A stretch of 64,000 nucleotides of DNA from Rhodospirillales bacterium (GTDB taxonomy: Bacteria > Pseudomonadota > Alphaproteobacteria > Micavibrionales > Micavibrionaceae), in the NCBI GenBank assembly GCA_020638365.1, contig JACKIQ010000004.1:62001-126000 (forward strand), in the 5' to 3' direction. The position numbers and the translations under genes were made by a program. Within the stretch, counting starts at the first letter, position 1. Each line of letters begins with the position of its first letter. The notes under the pieces are model-generated. The model did not search any database, was not told the origin of the DNA, and saw nothing but the letters and a program-made list of their open reading frames with translations. Positions 46,025-54,445 of this stretch are shown here, in pieces.

Positions 46025-46047
46025 TAAGGAAAAGGGGCTTTTTTTAT

Positions 46048-46077
46048 TCTTTCGCTTGATTTTTTGAAGGCGAAAGA
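46048..46077 (+). terminator. Possible hairpin terminator after ald
   Basis: TCTTTCGC at 46048-46055 pairs with GCGAAAGA at 46070-46077. The loop is 14 bases, and no clean T run follows on the plus strand. It lies 24 bp after the ald stop and ahead of tRNA-Asp. The call is weak. Confidence 0.35.
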
Positions 46078-46104
46078 CTAATTAACTGAGGTCTAACGGA
46101 TTGC

Positions 46105-46181
46105 GCGGGTGTAGCTCAGCTGGTTAGAGCGCCGCCCTGTCACGGCGGAGGCCGCGGGTTCAAGTCCCGTCACTCGCGCCA
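46105..46181 (+). tRNA. tRNA-Asp (anticodon GUC), CCA encoded
   Basis: The 77-nt sequence forms a cloverleaf: acceptor GCGGGTG pairs with CACTCGC (one G-T wobble), the D arm is GCTCAGCTGGTTAGAGC, the anticodon stem is CCGCC/GGCGG with loop CTGTCAC (anticodon GTC), and the T arm is GCGGG-TTCAAGT-CCCGT. CCA is encoded. Confidence 0.97.
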
Positions 46182-46291
46182 TTTCGTTGGAACAAAACGC
46201 ACCCTGCCACAGATGTATCGCGCAATTAGCAGTCGGCAGGCTTTACAAGAGTTCGTAAAAATCAAGACAAAGCCTCTGGAGCTATTCAGTA

Positions 46292-46729
46292 CTATATGGA
46301 CGGGACGATGTTGTTATCATCATCATGAAAAGCGTGCCGGGACCGCCCGTGTAAACCATGATCACGATAAAAGTCCAGAAGCGATGTCTTATGAACGGCG
46401 GTCAGTATATAGCTTTCCTTCAATCCCGATGCCAGCTTGGTAATGTAGTGTCCTTCTTTAGGTCTGTATTCCGAGGCAATTCCAAGCTTGTCGACCTGCC
46501 TGTCGGCAATGATCTCGGACCCCCGTACAACGATCGCATGCACAACATCCTCCGGCTTGCCCAGCAGGACGAGCGTATCGGAGTCATGAACGCCGCTTTC
46601 CGGCCTGTCTACCCGCGCGACCAGATAGGAAAATGCGTTGTTCTTAAAAGCTTTGTCGCTCTTTGGGTCGCTGAATGTTTCGGCGAGACCCTCCAGAGCT
46701 TGTTTCAAATCATAAATTTTTCTGGCCAT
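46292..46729 (-). CDS. Small protein of unknown function
   Basis: A 145-aa soluble, charged protein. It starts MARKIYDLKQALEGLAETFS and has a Lys/Asp-rich first third, a strand-like DTLVLLGKPEDVVHAIVVRG in the middle and a His/Asp-rich C-terminus (HGRSRHAFHDDDNN). No family is recognised. A GAAGG site lies 11 bases ahead of the ATG. An opposite-strand frame overlaps it, but its composition is less protein-like. It lies 132 bp downstream of the TerB-domain gene on the same strand. Confidence 0.55.
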   Translation of the reverse strand: MARKIYDLKQALEGLAETFSDPKSDKAFKNNAFSYLVARVDRPESGVHDSDTLVLLGKPEDVVHAIVVRGSEIIADRQVDKLGIASEYRPKEGHYITKLASGLKESYILTAVHKTSLLDFYRDHGLHGRSRHAFHDDDNNIVPSI

Positions 46730-46861
46730 GTCAATAAATGCCTTCTCGTACCAAAAAAGAAAGAAACAGAGAAATCAGATAAATACGTAAGCAATCCTGA
46801 TGCTACGCCGCTTATTGACAAAACGCAAACAAATTGTGCATCGCAATATAAAGGCTGAAGG

Positions 46862-47482
46862 TCAACTCGCTGACCGTTTTTTCAGAGAGCGTGAAGCCAG
46901 AAAACTTTTCTTGATCTTGTTAAAGCGCGCCAGGGGAACCTTAAGTCCATCGCGGATATCTTCCAGAAACAGTTCCTCTCCTTCATCCATGACGCCGTCT
47001 GCAGCCAAGATGTAAAGGGACGCGATAATGATCTTGTCCTTGGATTCCTTGTCAAGGCTCGCCTGCGTGTTTCGAAGTTCGGTCATAATGTCCACACCGC
47101 TGTCCATCATGCCCTGTGCGGTATCGGTAACCAGTTTCGCGCTGATATCAGAGCCTGTAACCCGTTTGTAAATGCTTCGGACCGCCTTGATCTCGTCATC
47201 TTCGAGAACATCGTCTGCTACGGTAATCGCAATCATGCAGCGTATAAGCGTATGCGAAAAAATAGCCGTGTCCCCGCGGTGAATTCCGGAAGGGGGCGCA
47301 TACTCCTTAAACGCAGCACCGAAGCGCCCAAAAATCAGCAAAAATCCTCCCAGAGCAAGGGAAATGGAGCCGCCGCCCATAACCATCGGGTTGCTGACCA
47401 CCTGAGCTTGGTAAAGTCCTATGGCCAGAACCCCGAGAATAAGAAAAACGATTCCTGCTGCCGTACTCTGGTTGCCTGACAT
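46862..47482 (-). CDS. Membrane protein with TerB-like domain
   Basis: A 206-aa protein. Two membrane helices lie at about residues 10-27 and 35-52, followed by a helical TerB/DjlA-N-like domain (about 75-190). That domain has two similar acidic helix-turn units: TVADDVLEDDEIKAVRSIYK and ILAADGVMDEGEELFLEDIR. Such D-G/D-x-x-x-D/E-E units may bind metal ions. TerB domains occur in tellurite and stress-response proteins as well as in many unknowns. The open frame extends far upstream into nuoA; the ATG at 47482 with AAGGAG six bases ahead is the real start. Divergent from nuoA. Confidence 0.8.
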   Translation of the reverse strand: MSGNQSTAAGIVFLILGVLAIGLYQAQVVSNPMVMGGGSISLALGGFLLIFGRFGAAFKEYAPPSGIHRGDTAIFSHTLIRCMIAITVADDVLEDDEIKAVRSIYKRVTGSDISAKLVTDTAQGMMDSGVDIMTELRNTQASLDKESKDKIIIASLYILAADGVMDEGEELFLEDIRDGLKVPLARFNKIKKSFLASRSLKKRSAS

Positions 47483-47665
47483 GAAAGACTCCTTGACCAA
47501 AAACCACACAAGGGTTGAAATCCTGACCAAAACCCTTGAATCAAAAGATATAATTACATGCCCGGAAGGGAAAGGCAATGAACAAGCATTATTGTGCGAA
47601 TGGGTGTTTTCTTTCGCCGGACATGATGCTAAAACAGTACGAAAATTAAGGCCCAAGGGGTAATC

Positions 47666-48037
47666 ATGGCACCCGAAGAATTTCTGTTGAACTACCTGCC
47701 GATCCTTGTGTTTCTGGTCATTGCCTTTGCGATTTCCGTTGCGATGATTGTCGGATCGCTGATCGTGGGGCGCCAGAATCCTGATCCGGAGAAAGTCTCC
47801 GCGTACGAGTGCGGGTTTGATGCGTTCTCTGATGCGCGAACGCGGTTTGATGTCCGTTTTTACCTTGTGACGCTCCTCTTCATCATATTTGACCTTGAAA
47901 TTGCGTTCCTGTTTCCATGGGCAGTGTCCTTGGGAAAGATCGGAATGTTCGGGTTTTGGTCCATGGTGGCCTTCCTTGCGGTTTTGACTATTGGATTTAT
48001 CTACGAATGGAAAAAAGGTGCGCTCGAATGGGAGTAG
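47666..48037 (+). CDS. nuoA: NADH-quinone oxidoreductase subunit A
   Basis: A 123-aa membrane subunit of respiratory complex I with three helices. The signature loop KVSAYECGFDAFSDARTRFD and then FYLVTLLFIIFDLEIAFLFP are unmistakable. A GGGG-type site lies upstream of the ATG. It is the first gene of the nuo cluster and lies divergent to the TerB-domain gene, with a 183-bp gap where the operon promoter should be. Confidence 0.98.
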   Translation: MAPEEFLLNYLPILVFLVIAFAISVAMIVGSLIVGRQNPDPEKVSAYECGFDAFSDARTRFDVRFYLVTLLFIIFDLEIAFLFPWAVSLGKIGMFGFWSMVAFLAVLTIGFIYEWKKGALEWE

Positions 48038-48087
48038 GGCAGGCACTAGGGCCCTGATGATCCAAACGGCGCGGTAGGATTTCGGTT

Positions 48088-48663
48088 ATGTCACACGATA
48101 AACGCTATATACAGGCTCCTGAATACGAAATACTGACAAGGCAGCCTTTGCCTCCGGCAAGTGAGCAGGACGTTGTCCCTGCTGCTGTCTCGAAAACCCT
48201 TCAGGAAAAAGGCTTCCTGCTCACGCAGGCCGACCGCCTTTTTGACTGGGCGCGCACGGGGTCGATATGGCCGATGACTTTCGGCTTAGCATGCTGCGCC
48301 GTGGAGATGATTCATGCCTATATGAGCCGCTACGACCTTGATCGTTTCGGTATGTTTCCACGCCCAAGTCCCCGCCAGTCGGACGTTATGATCGTGGCGG
48401 GAACCCTGACTAACAAGATGGCGCCTGCTCTCCGTCGGGTCTACGACCAGATGCCGGAGCCGCGCTGGGTGATCTCGATGGGATCCTGCGCCAACGGCGG
48501 TGGCTACTATCATTATTCCTATTCCGTTGTCCGAGGCTGCGATCGGATCGTCCCCGTCGACATATACATTCCCGGTTGCCCGCCGACAGCAGAAGCCATG
48601 GTCTACGCGCTCTTGCAGCTCCAGAAGAAAATTCAGAGGGAGGACACCCGAATTGCCCGGTGA
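48088..48663 (+). CDS. nuoB: NADH-quinone oxidoreductase subunit B
   Basis: A 191-aa peripheral subunit that carries iron-sulfur cluster N2. The cluster ligands are C69, C70 (FGLACCAVEMIHA), C134 (SMGSCANGGGYYHYSY) and C164 (YIPGCPPTAEAMVYALLQLQ). The N-terminal 40 residues are an extension common in Alphaproteobacteria. Its end overlaps the nuoC start by 11 bases. Confidence 0.98.
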   Translation: MSHDKRYIQAPEYEILTRQPLPPASEQDVVPAAVSKTLQEKGFLLTQADRLFDWARTGSIWPMTFGLACCAVEMIHAYMSRYDLDRFGMFPRPSPRQSDVMIVAGTLTNKMAPALRRVYDQMPEPRWVISMGSCANGGGYYHYSYSVVRGCDRIVPVDIYIPGCPPTAEAMVYALLQLQKKIQREDTRIAR

Positions 48664-49315
48664 AGCCCTAAAAGACCTTGCGGATTACATTGTCGAGAAG
48701 CTCGACGGAGATGCTGCGGGCTATTCTTTTGCCAAGGACGAACTGGTCATCCATACGGACCCCAAGGCCCTCTTGCACGTACTTCAGTTCATGCGCGACA
48801 ACCGCGAGTGCCAGTTCCAGATTCTGATTGACATAACCGCCGTTGACTTCCCTGAAAGGGCCGGCCGTTTTGAGGTCATATATAACTTGCTCTCGGTAAG
48901 ACAGAATAACCGCGCACGGATTAAGGTCAGCGTAAACGAAAACGAAGTCGTTCCCAGCGCTGTAAGCCTGTTTAGCACGGCCTGCTGGTTTGAACGTGAA
49001 GTTTGGGATATGTTCGGCATCCCTTTCGACGGGAATCCGGACTTGCGGCGGATATTGACGGACTACGGTTTCGAGGGGCACCCCCTGCGCAAGGACTTTC
49101 CTCTGAGCGGCTATGTGGAGGTGCGTTACGATCCCGAATTGCGCCGCGTCGTTTACGAGCCCGTTTCTCTGCCTCAGGATTTCCGGCGCTTTGATTTTCT
49201 CAGCCCGTGGGAAGGGATCACGGACGTTCAGCTGCCCGGCGATGAAAAGGCTGTCTGCCCGCCGCACGGTTGGCACCCGGTAGAGCGCACGGTGAACGCG
49301 GAACAGGATAAATGA
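48653..49315 (+). CDS. nuoC: NADH-quinone oxidoreductase subunit C
   Basis: A 220-aa peripheral subunit (30-kDa family). Conserved blocks are DITAVDFPERAGRFEVIYNL, the signature FEREVWDMFGIPFDGNPDLR and ILTDYGFEGHPLRKDFPLSG. It is separate from nuoD, as in Alphaproteobacteria. The open frame reaches back into nuoB; the TTG at 48653, with GGGAGG nine bases upstream, is the likely start. The C-terminus ends with the quinone-arm region before nuoD, which starts 37 bp further on. Confidence 0.95.
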   Translation: MPGEALKDLADYIVEKLDGDAAGYSFAKDELVIHTDPKALLHVLQFMRDNRECQFQILIDITAVDFPERAGRFEVIYNLLSVRQNNRARIKVSVNENEVVPSAVSLFSTACWFEREVWDMFGIPFDGNPDLRRILTDYGFEGHPLRKDFPLSGYVEVRYDPELRRVVYEPVSLPQDFRRFDFLSPWEGITDVQLPGDEKAVCPPHGWHPVERTVNAEQDK

Positions 49316-49352
49316 CCAAGAATTAAAAGCATGGATTGGTACTGTTAAGAAG

Positions 49353-50573
49353 ATGAACCTTGACGAAAAAGTGGAAACCCCCGACGTAATCCTTGCGCAG
49401 GAAACGCAGATCCGTCCATACACCATGAATTTCGGCCCGCAGCATCCGGCCGCGCACGGCGTTCTGCGCCTTGTTCTAGAACTGGACGGGGAAATCGTGG
49501 AACGCGCCGACCCGCATATCGGCCTCCTGCATCGCGGCACGGAAAAGCTGATCGAATATAAAACCTACGTTCAGGCTTTGCCGTACTTCGACCGCCTTGA
49601 TTATGTCGCCCCGATGAATCAGGAACACGCGTTTGCTCTGGCGATTGAAAAGCTGCTCGGCATCACTCCGCCCCCGCGTGCGCAATATATTCGCGTGCTG
49701 TTCGCCGAACTCGGGCGCATCCTGAACCATATCCTGAACATCACGACCTACGCGCTGGACGTCGGCGCGATCACCCCCGCCCTCTGGGGGTTCGAGGAAC
49801 GTGAGAAAGCCATGGAATTTTACGAGCGCGTCTGCGGCGCCCGCCTGCACGCCAACTATTTCCGCGCCGGCGGCGTGCATCAGGATATGCCCGCGGGCCT
49901 CGCGGAAGACATGATGGAGTGGTGTGAATCCTTCCCGAAATTCCTTGCCGATCTGGAATCCCTCCTCACCGATAACCGTATATTTAAGCAGCGCACCGTC
50001 GATATCGGGATCATCACCCCTGAACAGGCGCAGGACTGGGGCTTCTCCGGGCCGATGCTGCGGGCTTCGAATACGCCGTGGGATCTGCGTAAATCGCAAC
50101 CCTACGATGTCTATGCGGAAATGGACTTCGATATCCCCATCGGCAAGACGGGCGACTGCTACGCGCGTTACCTTGTGCGGATGGCCGAGATGTATGAATC
50201 CATCAAGATCATGAAGCAATGTCTTGAAAAAATGCCCGAAGGCAACATCAAGATGAACGACTACAAGGTTTCGCCGCCCCCGCGCGCGGAGATGAAAAAT
50301 TCGATGGAAGCGCTGATCCACCACTTCAAGCTCTATACGGAGGGCTATCACGTCCCCGAAGGCGAAACCTACACCTGTGTGGAGGCGCCCAAGGGCGAGT
50401 TCGGCGTATACCTTGTCTCGGATGGCACGAACAAGCCGTATCGCTGCCGCATTCGCGCTCCGGGCTTTGCCCATCTGCAGGCGCTCGATTTCATGAGCCG
50501 GGGCCACCAGCTCGCCGACACCGTGGCCATCATCGGCTCCCTCGACGTCGTTTTTGGAGAGATTGATCGTTAA
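49353..50573 (+). CDS. nuoD: NADH-quinone oxidoreductase subunit D
   Basis: A 406-aa peripheral subunit (49-kDa family) that forms the quinone-binding pocket with NuoB. The motif TMNFGPQHPAAHGVLRLVLE and the LHRGTEKLIEYKTY block are diagnostic. Later blocks include GVHQDMPAGLAEDM, FSGPMLRASNTPWDLRKSQP and the C-terminal DTVAIIGSLDVVFGEIDR. Its stop abuts the nuoE start with no intervening base, indicating coupled translation. Confidence 0.98.
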   Translation: MNLDEKVETPDVILAQETQIRPYTMNFGPQHPAAHGVLRLVLELDGEIVERADPHIGLLHRGTEKLIEYKTYVQALPYFDRLDYVAPMNQEHAFALAIEKLLGITPPPRAQYIRVLFAELGRILNHILNITTYALDVGAITPALWGFEEREKAMEFYERVCGARLHANYFRAGGVHQDMPAGLAEDMMEWCESFPKFLADLESLLTDNRIFKQRTVDIGIITPEQAQDWGFSGPMLRASNTPWDLRKSQPYDVYAEMDFDIPIGKTGDCYARYLVRMAEMYESIKIMKQCLEKMPEGNIKMNDYKVSPPPRAEMKNSMEALIHHFKLYTEGYHVPEGETYTCVEAPKGEFGVYLVSDGTNKPYRCRIRAPGFAHLQALDFMSRGHQLADTVAIIGSLDVVFGEIDR

Positions 50574-51233
50574 ATGAAAAAGAAATTCGAAATCAACGCG
50601 GACTACCAGCCCGAAAGCTTCGCCTTTAACGCGAAGTATAAGAAGAAGGCGCAGGAGGCGATTAACCTCTACCCCAAGGGCAGGCAGCAATCGGCCGTCA
50701 TGCCGCTGCTCGATCTCGCGCAGCGTCAGGTCGGGGAGGAGGGTGCGAAGGCCAACCCGCCCTATGGAGGCTGGATTCCCCGCGCCGCGATGGATCATAT
50801 CGCCGATATGCTCAGCATGGCACCGATCAAAGTTTACGAAGTCGCGACCTTCTATTCCATGTACAACCTCGCCCCCGTCGGCAAGAACCTCATCCAGCTG
50901 TGCACGACGACGCCCTGCTGGCTCTGTGGCAGCGATAACATTGTCAAGACCTGCAAGGACCAGCTTGGCATCGGTCTGGATGAAACCACCGAAGACGGCC
51001 TGTTCACCATCATGGAGGTCGAATGTCTCGGCGCGTGCGTCAATGCCCCGATGATCCAGATCAACGATGACTTTTATGAAGACCTGACCTCCGAGACGAT
51101 GACGGAAATCCTTGAAACGCTGGCCAACGGCATGAAGCCCAAGGTCGGCTCGCAAAAGGGGCGTAAAGGCTCGATGGCGCTTTCCGGCCCGACCAGCCTT
51201 AAGGACCGCGCCAAGAAAGCGGGAGTGGCCTGA
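50574..51233 (+). CDS. nuoE: NADH-quinone oxidoreductase subunit E
   Basis: A 219-aa subunit with the [2Fe-2S] cluster N1a. The ligands are C110, C115, C151 and C155 (LCTTTPCWLCGSDNI and VECLGACVNAPM). The N-terminal helical bundle contains LLDLAQRQVGEEG and YEVATFYSMYNLAPVGKN. The Lys/Ala-rich C-terminal tail is longer than in E. coli NuoE (166 aa), as usual for Alphaproteobacteria. The next gene starts one base after its stop. Confidence 0.98.
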   Translation: MKKKFEINADYQPESFAFNAKYKKKAQEAINLYPKGRQQSAVMPLLDLAQRQVGEEGAKANPPYGGWIPRAAMDHIADMLSMAPIKVYEVATFYSMYNLAPVGKNLIQLCTTTPCWLCGSDNIVKTCKDQLGIGLDETTEDGLFTIMEVECLGACVNAPMIQINDDFYEDLTSETMTEILETLANGMKPKVGSQKGRKGSMALSGPTSLKDRAKKAGVA

Positions 51234-51234
51234 C

Positions 51235-51618
51235 ATGACGGAAGTAATAAAGTTCAGTTTGCCGCAAACTCTCCCTCTCCTGAACAGCACAAACGGGGAC
51301 CAGTACCGTCAGGCTTGGGATCTGGATGCAATCGACCGCCGCCTTCATGACGGGGAAGATGTTAGGGTAGAAATTGAAGTGGAAAAGGGCGTACAGGCCG
51401 TTCCGGCCTTTATGGTAGGTCTGTTCAATCCCGGCGTGGATTACAACGGCGCGGCTAAAGTTCTGGGTTCATACAGGTTTGTGTCCGGAGACCGCAGCTA
51501 CGCGGACAGGATGCAGGGTCTTTTTGTCCAGGAAGTGGCAGGCATGGAAATGATGCGACGCCGGGGAATAGAAGCGCAGGGCGGAACCGATCCGAACGCG
51601 GGACCAACTTTTTCGTAA
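51235..51618 (+). CDS. Unknown protein encoded between nuoE and nuoF
   Basis: A 127-aa soluble protein that I do not recognise. It begins MTEVIKFSLPQTLPLLNSTN, has an acidic Asp/Glu-rich middle (HDGEDVRVEIEVEKGVQ) and a C-terminal helix with EVAGMEMMRRRGIEAQGG. There are no cysteines, so it does not bind an iron-sulfur cluster. It starts one base after the nuoE stop and ends 15 bp before nuoF, so it is surely co-transcribed. It could be an accessory subunit or assembly factor of complex I, but only position supports that. Confidence 0.75.
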   Translation: MTEVIKFSLPQTLPLLNSTNGDQYRQAWDLDAIDRRLHDGEDVRVEIEVEKGVQAVPAFMVGLFNPGVDYNGAAKVLGSYRFVSGDRSYADRMQGLFVQEVAGMEMMRRRGIEAQGGTDPNAGPTFS

Positions 51619-51633
51619 AGTAGAGAAAAACAA

Positions 51634-52917
51634 ATGCTCGACGACAAGGACAGAATTTTCACGAATATCTACGGCTGGGAATCCTTCTCCCTGAAGGCCG
51701 CGCAGAAACGCGGCGACTGGGACAAGACAAAGGACCTGATCGCCAAGGGTCGTGACGGGATCATCGCCGAGATCAAAGCCTCCGGTCTGCGTGGCCGCGG
51801 CGGGGCGGGCTTCCCGACGGGCCTGAAGTGGTCCTTCATGCCCAAGGAATCACCCGATGGCCGCCCGTCTTATCTGGTCATCAACGCGGATGAGTCCGAA
51901 CCCGGCACCTGCAAGGACCGCGAAATCCTCCGCCACGATCCGCACAAGCTTCTCGAAGGGGCTCTGATCGCAGGCTTCGCCATGGGCGCGCACACGGCCT
52001 TTATCTACGTCCGCGGGGAATTCTTCCATGAAAGCTCAGAATTGCTCAAAGCCGTTGAGGAAGCGTACGACGCCGGGCTTCTCGGCAAGAACGCCGCCAA
52101 TTCGGGCTGGGACTTCGATGTCGTCGTCCATCGCGGCGCCGGGGCCTATATCTGCGGCGAAGAAACCGCCCTGATCGAAAGCATTGAGGGCAAGAAAGGC
52201 CAGCCGCGAAACAAGCCGCCTTTCCCGGCCATGGCGGGCCTTTATTCCTGCCCGACAACCGTGAACAACGTGGAAACGATCGCCGTCGTCCCGACAATCC
52301 TGCGGCGCGGCGCTGGCTGGTTCGCCGGCCTAGGCCTGAACGAAAAAAACGCGGGCACGAAGCTTTTCTGCATCTCCGGCCACGTCAACCAGCCCTGCAA
52401 CGTGGAGGAGGAAATGGGAATCCCGCTGCAGGAGTTGATCGAAAAACATTGCGGCGGCGTACGCGGCGGCTGGGACAACTTGCTGGCCGTCATCCCCGGC
52501 GGCTCTTCCACCCCGATGATTCCCAAAGAGATTTGCGCCACGATAAAGATGGATTTCGACTCCCTGCGCGAGGTCGGAACGGGCCTCGGCACGGCCGGCG
52601 TCATCGTCATGGATAAAAGCACCGACGTGATCAAGGCCATCGCCCGCCTTTCGCGTTTTTACATGCACGAAAGCTGCGGCCAGTGTACGCCCTGCCGCGA
52701 AGGGACGGGCTGGCTCTGGCGTGTGATGACCCGCATGGTCGAGGGCCGCGCCAGCGTCGAGGAAATCGACCAGCTCTACGAGATTACCAAGGAAATCGAA
52801 GGCCACACGATCTGCGCTCTGGGCGACGCCGCCGCCTGGCCCGTGCAGGGCCTGATTAAACATTTCCGTCCGGAAATGGAACGCCGGATCATGGAATACC
52901 GCAAACGCGCGGCGTAA
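51634..52917 (+). CDS. nuoF: NADH-quinone oxidoreductase subunit F
   Basis: A 427-aa subunit that binds NADH, FMN and cluster N3. The NADH/FMN region is SGLRGRGGAGFPTGLKWSFM, followed by YLVINADESEPGTCKDREIL and GAGAYICGEETALIESIEGK. The [4Fe-4S] ligands lie in HESCGQCTPCREGTGWLWR (around 348-354), with a fourth in HTICALGDAAAWP. The expected next gene, nuoG, is not adjacent: 8.2 kb of other genes follow. Confidence 0.98.
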   Translation: MLDDKDRIFTNIYGWESFSLKAAQKRGDWDKTKDLIAKGRDGIIAEIKASGLRGRGGAGFPTGLKWSFMPKESPDGRPSYLVINADESEPGTCKDREILRHDPHKLLEGALIAGFAMGAHTAFIYVRGEFFHESSELLKAVEEAYDAGLLGKNAANSGWDFDVVVHRGAGAYICGEETALIESIEGKKGQPRNKPPFPAMAGLYSCPTTVNNVETIAVVPTILRRGAGWFAGLGLNEKNAGTKLFCISGHVNQPCNVEEEMGIPLQELIEKHCGGVRGGWDNLLAVIPGGSSTPMIPKEICATIKMDFDSLREVGTGLGTAGVIVMDKSTDVIKAIARLSRFYMHESCGQCTPCREGTGWLWRVMTRMVEGRASVEEIDQLYEITKEIEGHTICALGDAAAWPVQGLIKHFRPEMERRIMEYRKRAA

Positions 52918-52922
52918 TTTTT

Positions 52923-53906
52923 TTAATTCTCGCTGGCCGGCTTCCACTCACGAGCACGTCTCTCAGCTTCTGCAATTTGTGCAGCGGTCATTATCATTCT
53001 TAGTTGTTCGCTATGCTCTTTTGCCTCTTTGTGCCCGTGCTCCGCAGCTAATATCGCCCACTTGTAAGATTCAGCATAGTCTTGCTTTACTTGCAAACCG
53101 AGAAAATATGCGGCACTAAGTGCGAATTGTGCGTCGGCATTTCCTTGTGATGCTGCCTTCTCGAACCATTCTCGTGCCGTAGTTTTGTTCTTAGTTACTC
53201 CGTACCCAGAATCAAAAAGAGTGCCTAGGTTAAATTGAGCTTCAGAATGTCCTTGTGCAGCAGCCTTCTCGTACCATTCTCGAGCTTTTACAAAGTCTTG
53301 ATCAACGCCTTCTCCAAAGTGGTACATTTTCCCAACAAAGAATTGCGACTCCATATCGCCTTGTATTGCAGCCTTTTCAAACCATTCCTTGGCTTTACCA
53401 AGATCTTGCTCTACGCCTTCGCCGTTTGCATACATCAAGCCAAGATAAAGCTGAGCTCCTGTGTGCCCCTGCTTAGCTGCCCTGAGATACCAGTCTTTGG
53501 CCTTGCCAAAGTCTTGTGCAATTCCGTTGCCATTGTCATACATTATGCCAAGGCTGAACTGTGCTTCATCAAACCCTTGAATTGCAGCTTTCTCATACCA
53601 CTCTCGGGCCTGAACATAATCCTGTTCCACTCCCTGCCCAAACTCATACATCGCGCCGAGGTAAAATTGTGCACCACTATGTCCTTGTAGTGCGGCTTTC
53701 TCATACCACTCCCGTGCCTGAGCATAATCCTGTTCCACTCCCTGACCTTCAAAATACAAACTACCAAGGTTAACTTGCGCGTTTACATCTCCCTGTTCAG
53801 CATTTTTCTGCGTTTCTGAGAATGGAGGAGGGGCCGTTGCTAAAACAGGCGAGATTGACAAAGCGACAGTCAAGACCGTTACTATGAAAAAGGCAAAACG
53901 TTGCAT
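52923..53906 (-). CDS. Exported Sel1-repeat protein
   Basis: A 327-aa protein with a signal peptide (about 1-24) and seven Sel1-type tetratricopeptide-like repeats of 36 residues. They are recognisable from GAQFYLGAMYEFGQGVEQD and AREWYEKAA. Sel1 repeats serve protein-protein contacts; bacterial examples often act in the periplasm or in host interaction. Two repeats are nearly identical at DNA level. The gene is antisense to nuoF, ends 6 bp from its stop and looks more AT-rich by eye. Exact role unknown. Confidence 0.9.
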   Translation of the reverse strand: MQRFAFFIVTVLTVALSISPVLATAPPPFSETQKNAEQGDVNAQVNLGSLYFEGQGVEQDYAQAREWYEKAALQGHSGAQFYLGAMYEFGQGVEQDYVQAREWYEKAAIQGFDEAQFSLGIMYDNGNGIAQDFGKAKDWYLRAAKQGHTGAQLYLGLMYANGEGVEQDLGKAKEWFEKAAIQGDMESQFFVGKMYHFGEGVDQDFVKAREWYEKAAAQGHSEAQFNLGTLFDSGYGVTKNKTTAREWFEKAASQGNADAQFALSAAYFLGLQVKQDYAESYKWAILAAEHGHKEAKEHSEQLRMIMTAAQIAEAERRAREWKPASEN

Positions 53907-54053
53907 TAAAGAAGTATCCTGTCGATCCTGTTTCTACTCTTGAAATTCCGTATCAAAATTTACTAAAACCCCTCAGTTCGTGCAGGGATCAGCTGTTTAA
54001 CGTCTCTAAGAAATCTATCTGTAACAACCACCGAAATCGCAAAAGCCGACTTC

Positions 54054-54389
54054 TCAGGAGCGTTTTTCTCTGACGGAAAGCGGAACGATGAAGCTCTCGA
54101 CAGGAGTCAGCGTTTCCATATCCATAACGTTGAACTTCACGCGGTCGCGCTCCAGAAAAAACGGCACAAGGTCCTCCTTCAAGGGGGTGCCGAGGTCTTT
54201 CTTCTCCCCTTCAAAGACGAAGATCAGGTGTCCGTCATTCAGGTCAAGCTCAAGTTTCTGCAGGGTTTTCCGAAAGGGCCGGTCAATCAGGATAGCCAGA
54301 CCGCGCAGCTCCGGGCTGGCATAGATGTCGATCAGCAGTTCATCCGTAACCGAGCCGCGCTCGTTGAGCTTTTTGAAAACGTCAAACAT
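54054..54389 (-). CDS. Unknown protein
   Basis: A 111-aa soluble protein, not recognised. It starts MFDVFKKLNERGSVTDELLI and contains amphipathic strands with alternating charge (LELDLNDGHLIFVFEGEKKD, then LERDRVKFNVMDMETLTPVE). No cysteine, signal peptide or membrane segment. It lies 56 bp downstream of the 513-aa unknown gene on the same strand, so the two may be co-transcribed. The coding call rests on composition and on the absence of a better frame. Confidence 0.6.
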   Translation of the reverse strand: MFDVFKKLNERGSVTDELLIDIYASPELRGLAILIDRPFRKTLQKLELDLNDGHLIFVFEGEKKDLGTPLKEDLVPFFLERDRVKFNVMDMETLTPVESFIVPLSVREKRS

Positions 54390-54445
54390 GCCTTCAGGAT
54401 ATCAGAGGACAGGCCGGATCGACTAGGGTAAACCGCGCGTTATAC

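Noticed and set aside
46358..46858. Plus-strand frame of 166 codons opposite the 145-aa unknown gene
   Set aside because: Scattered Cys and irregular composition; the minus-strand frame has a better ribosome binding site and a more protein-like sequence. The choice is not certain.
49476..51290. Long minus-strand open frame (604 codons) opposite nuoD and nuoE
   Set aside because: It lies fully antisense to two certain complex I genes; composition is Arg/Asp/His-rich with no recognisable motif, so it is a shadow of codon bias.
53235..53773. Plus-strand frames with repeated Leu/His/Pro words
   Set aside because: They are complements of the Sel1 repeats and repeat only because the minus-strand gene does.
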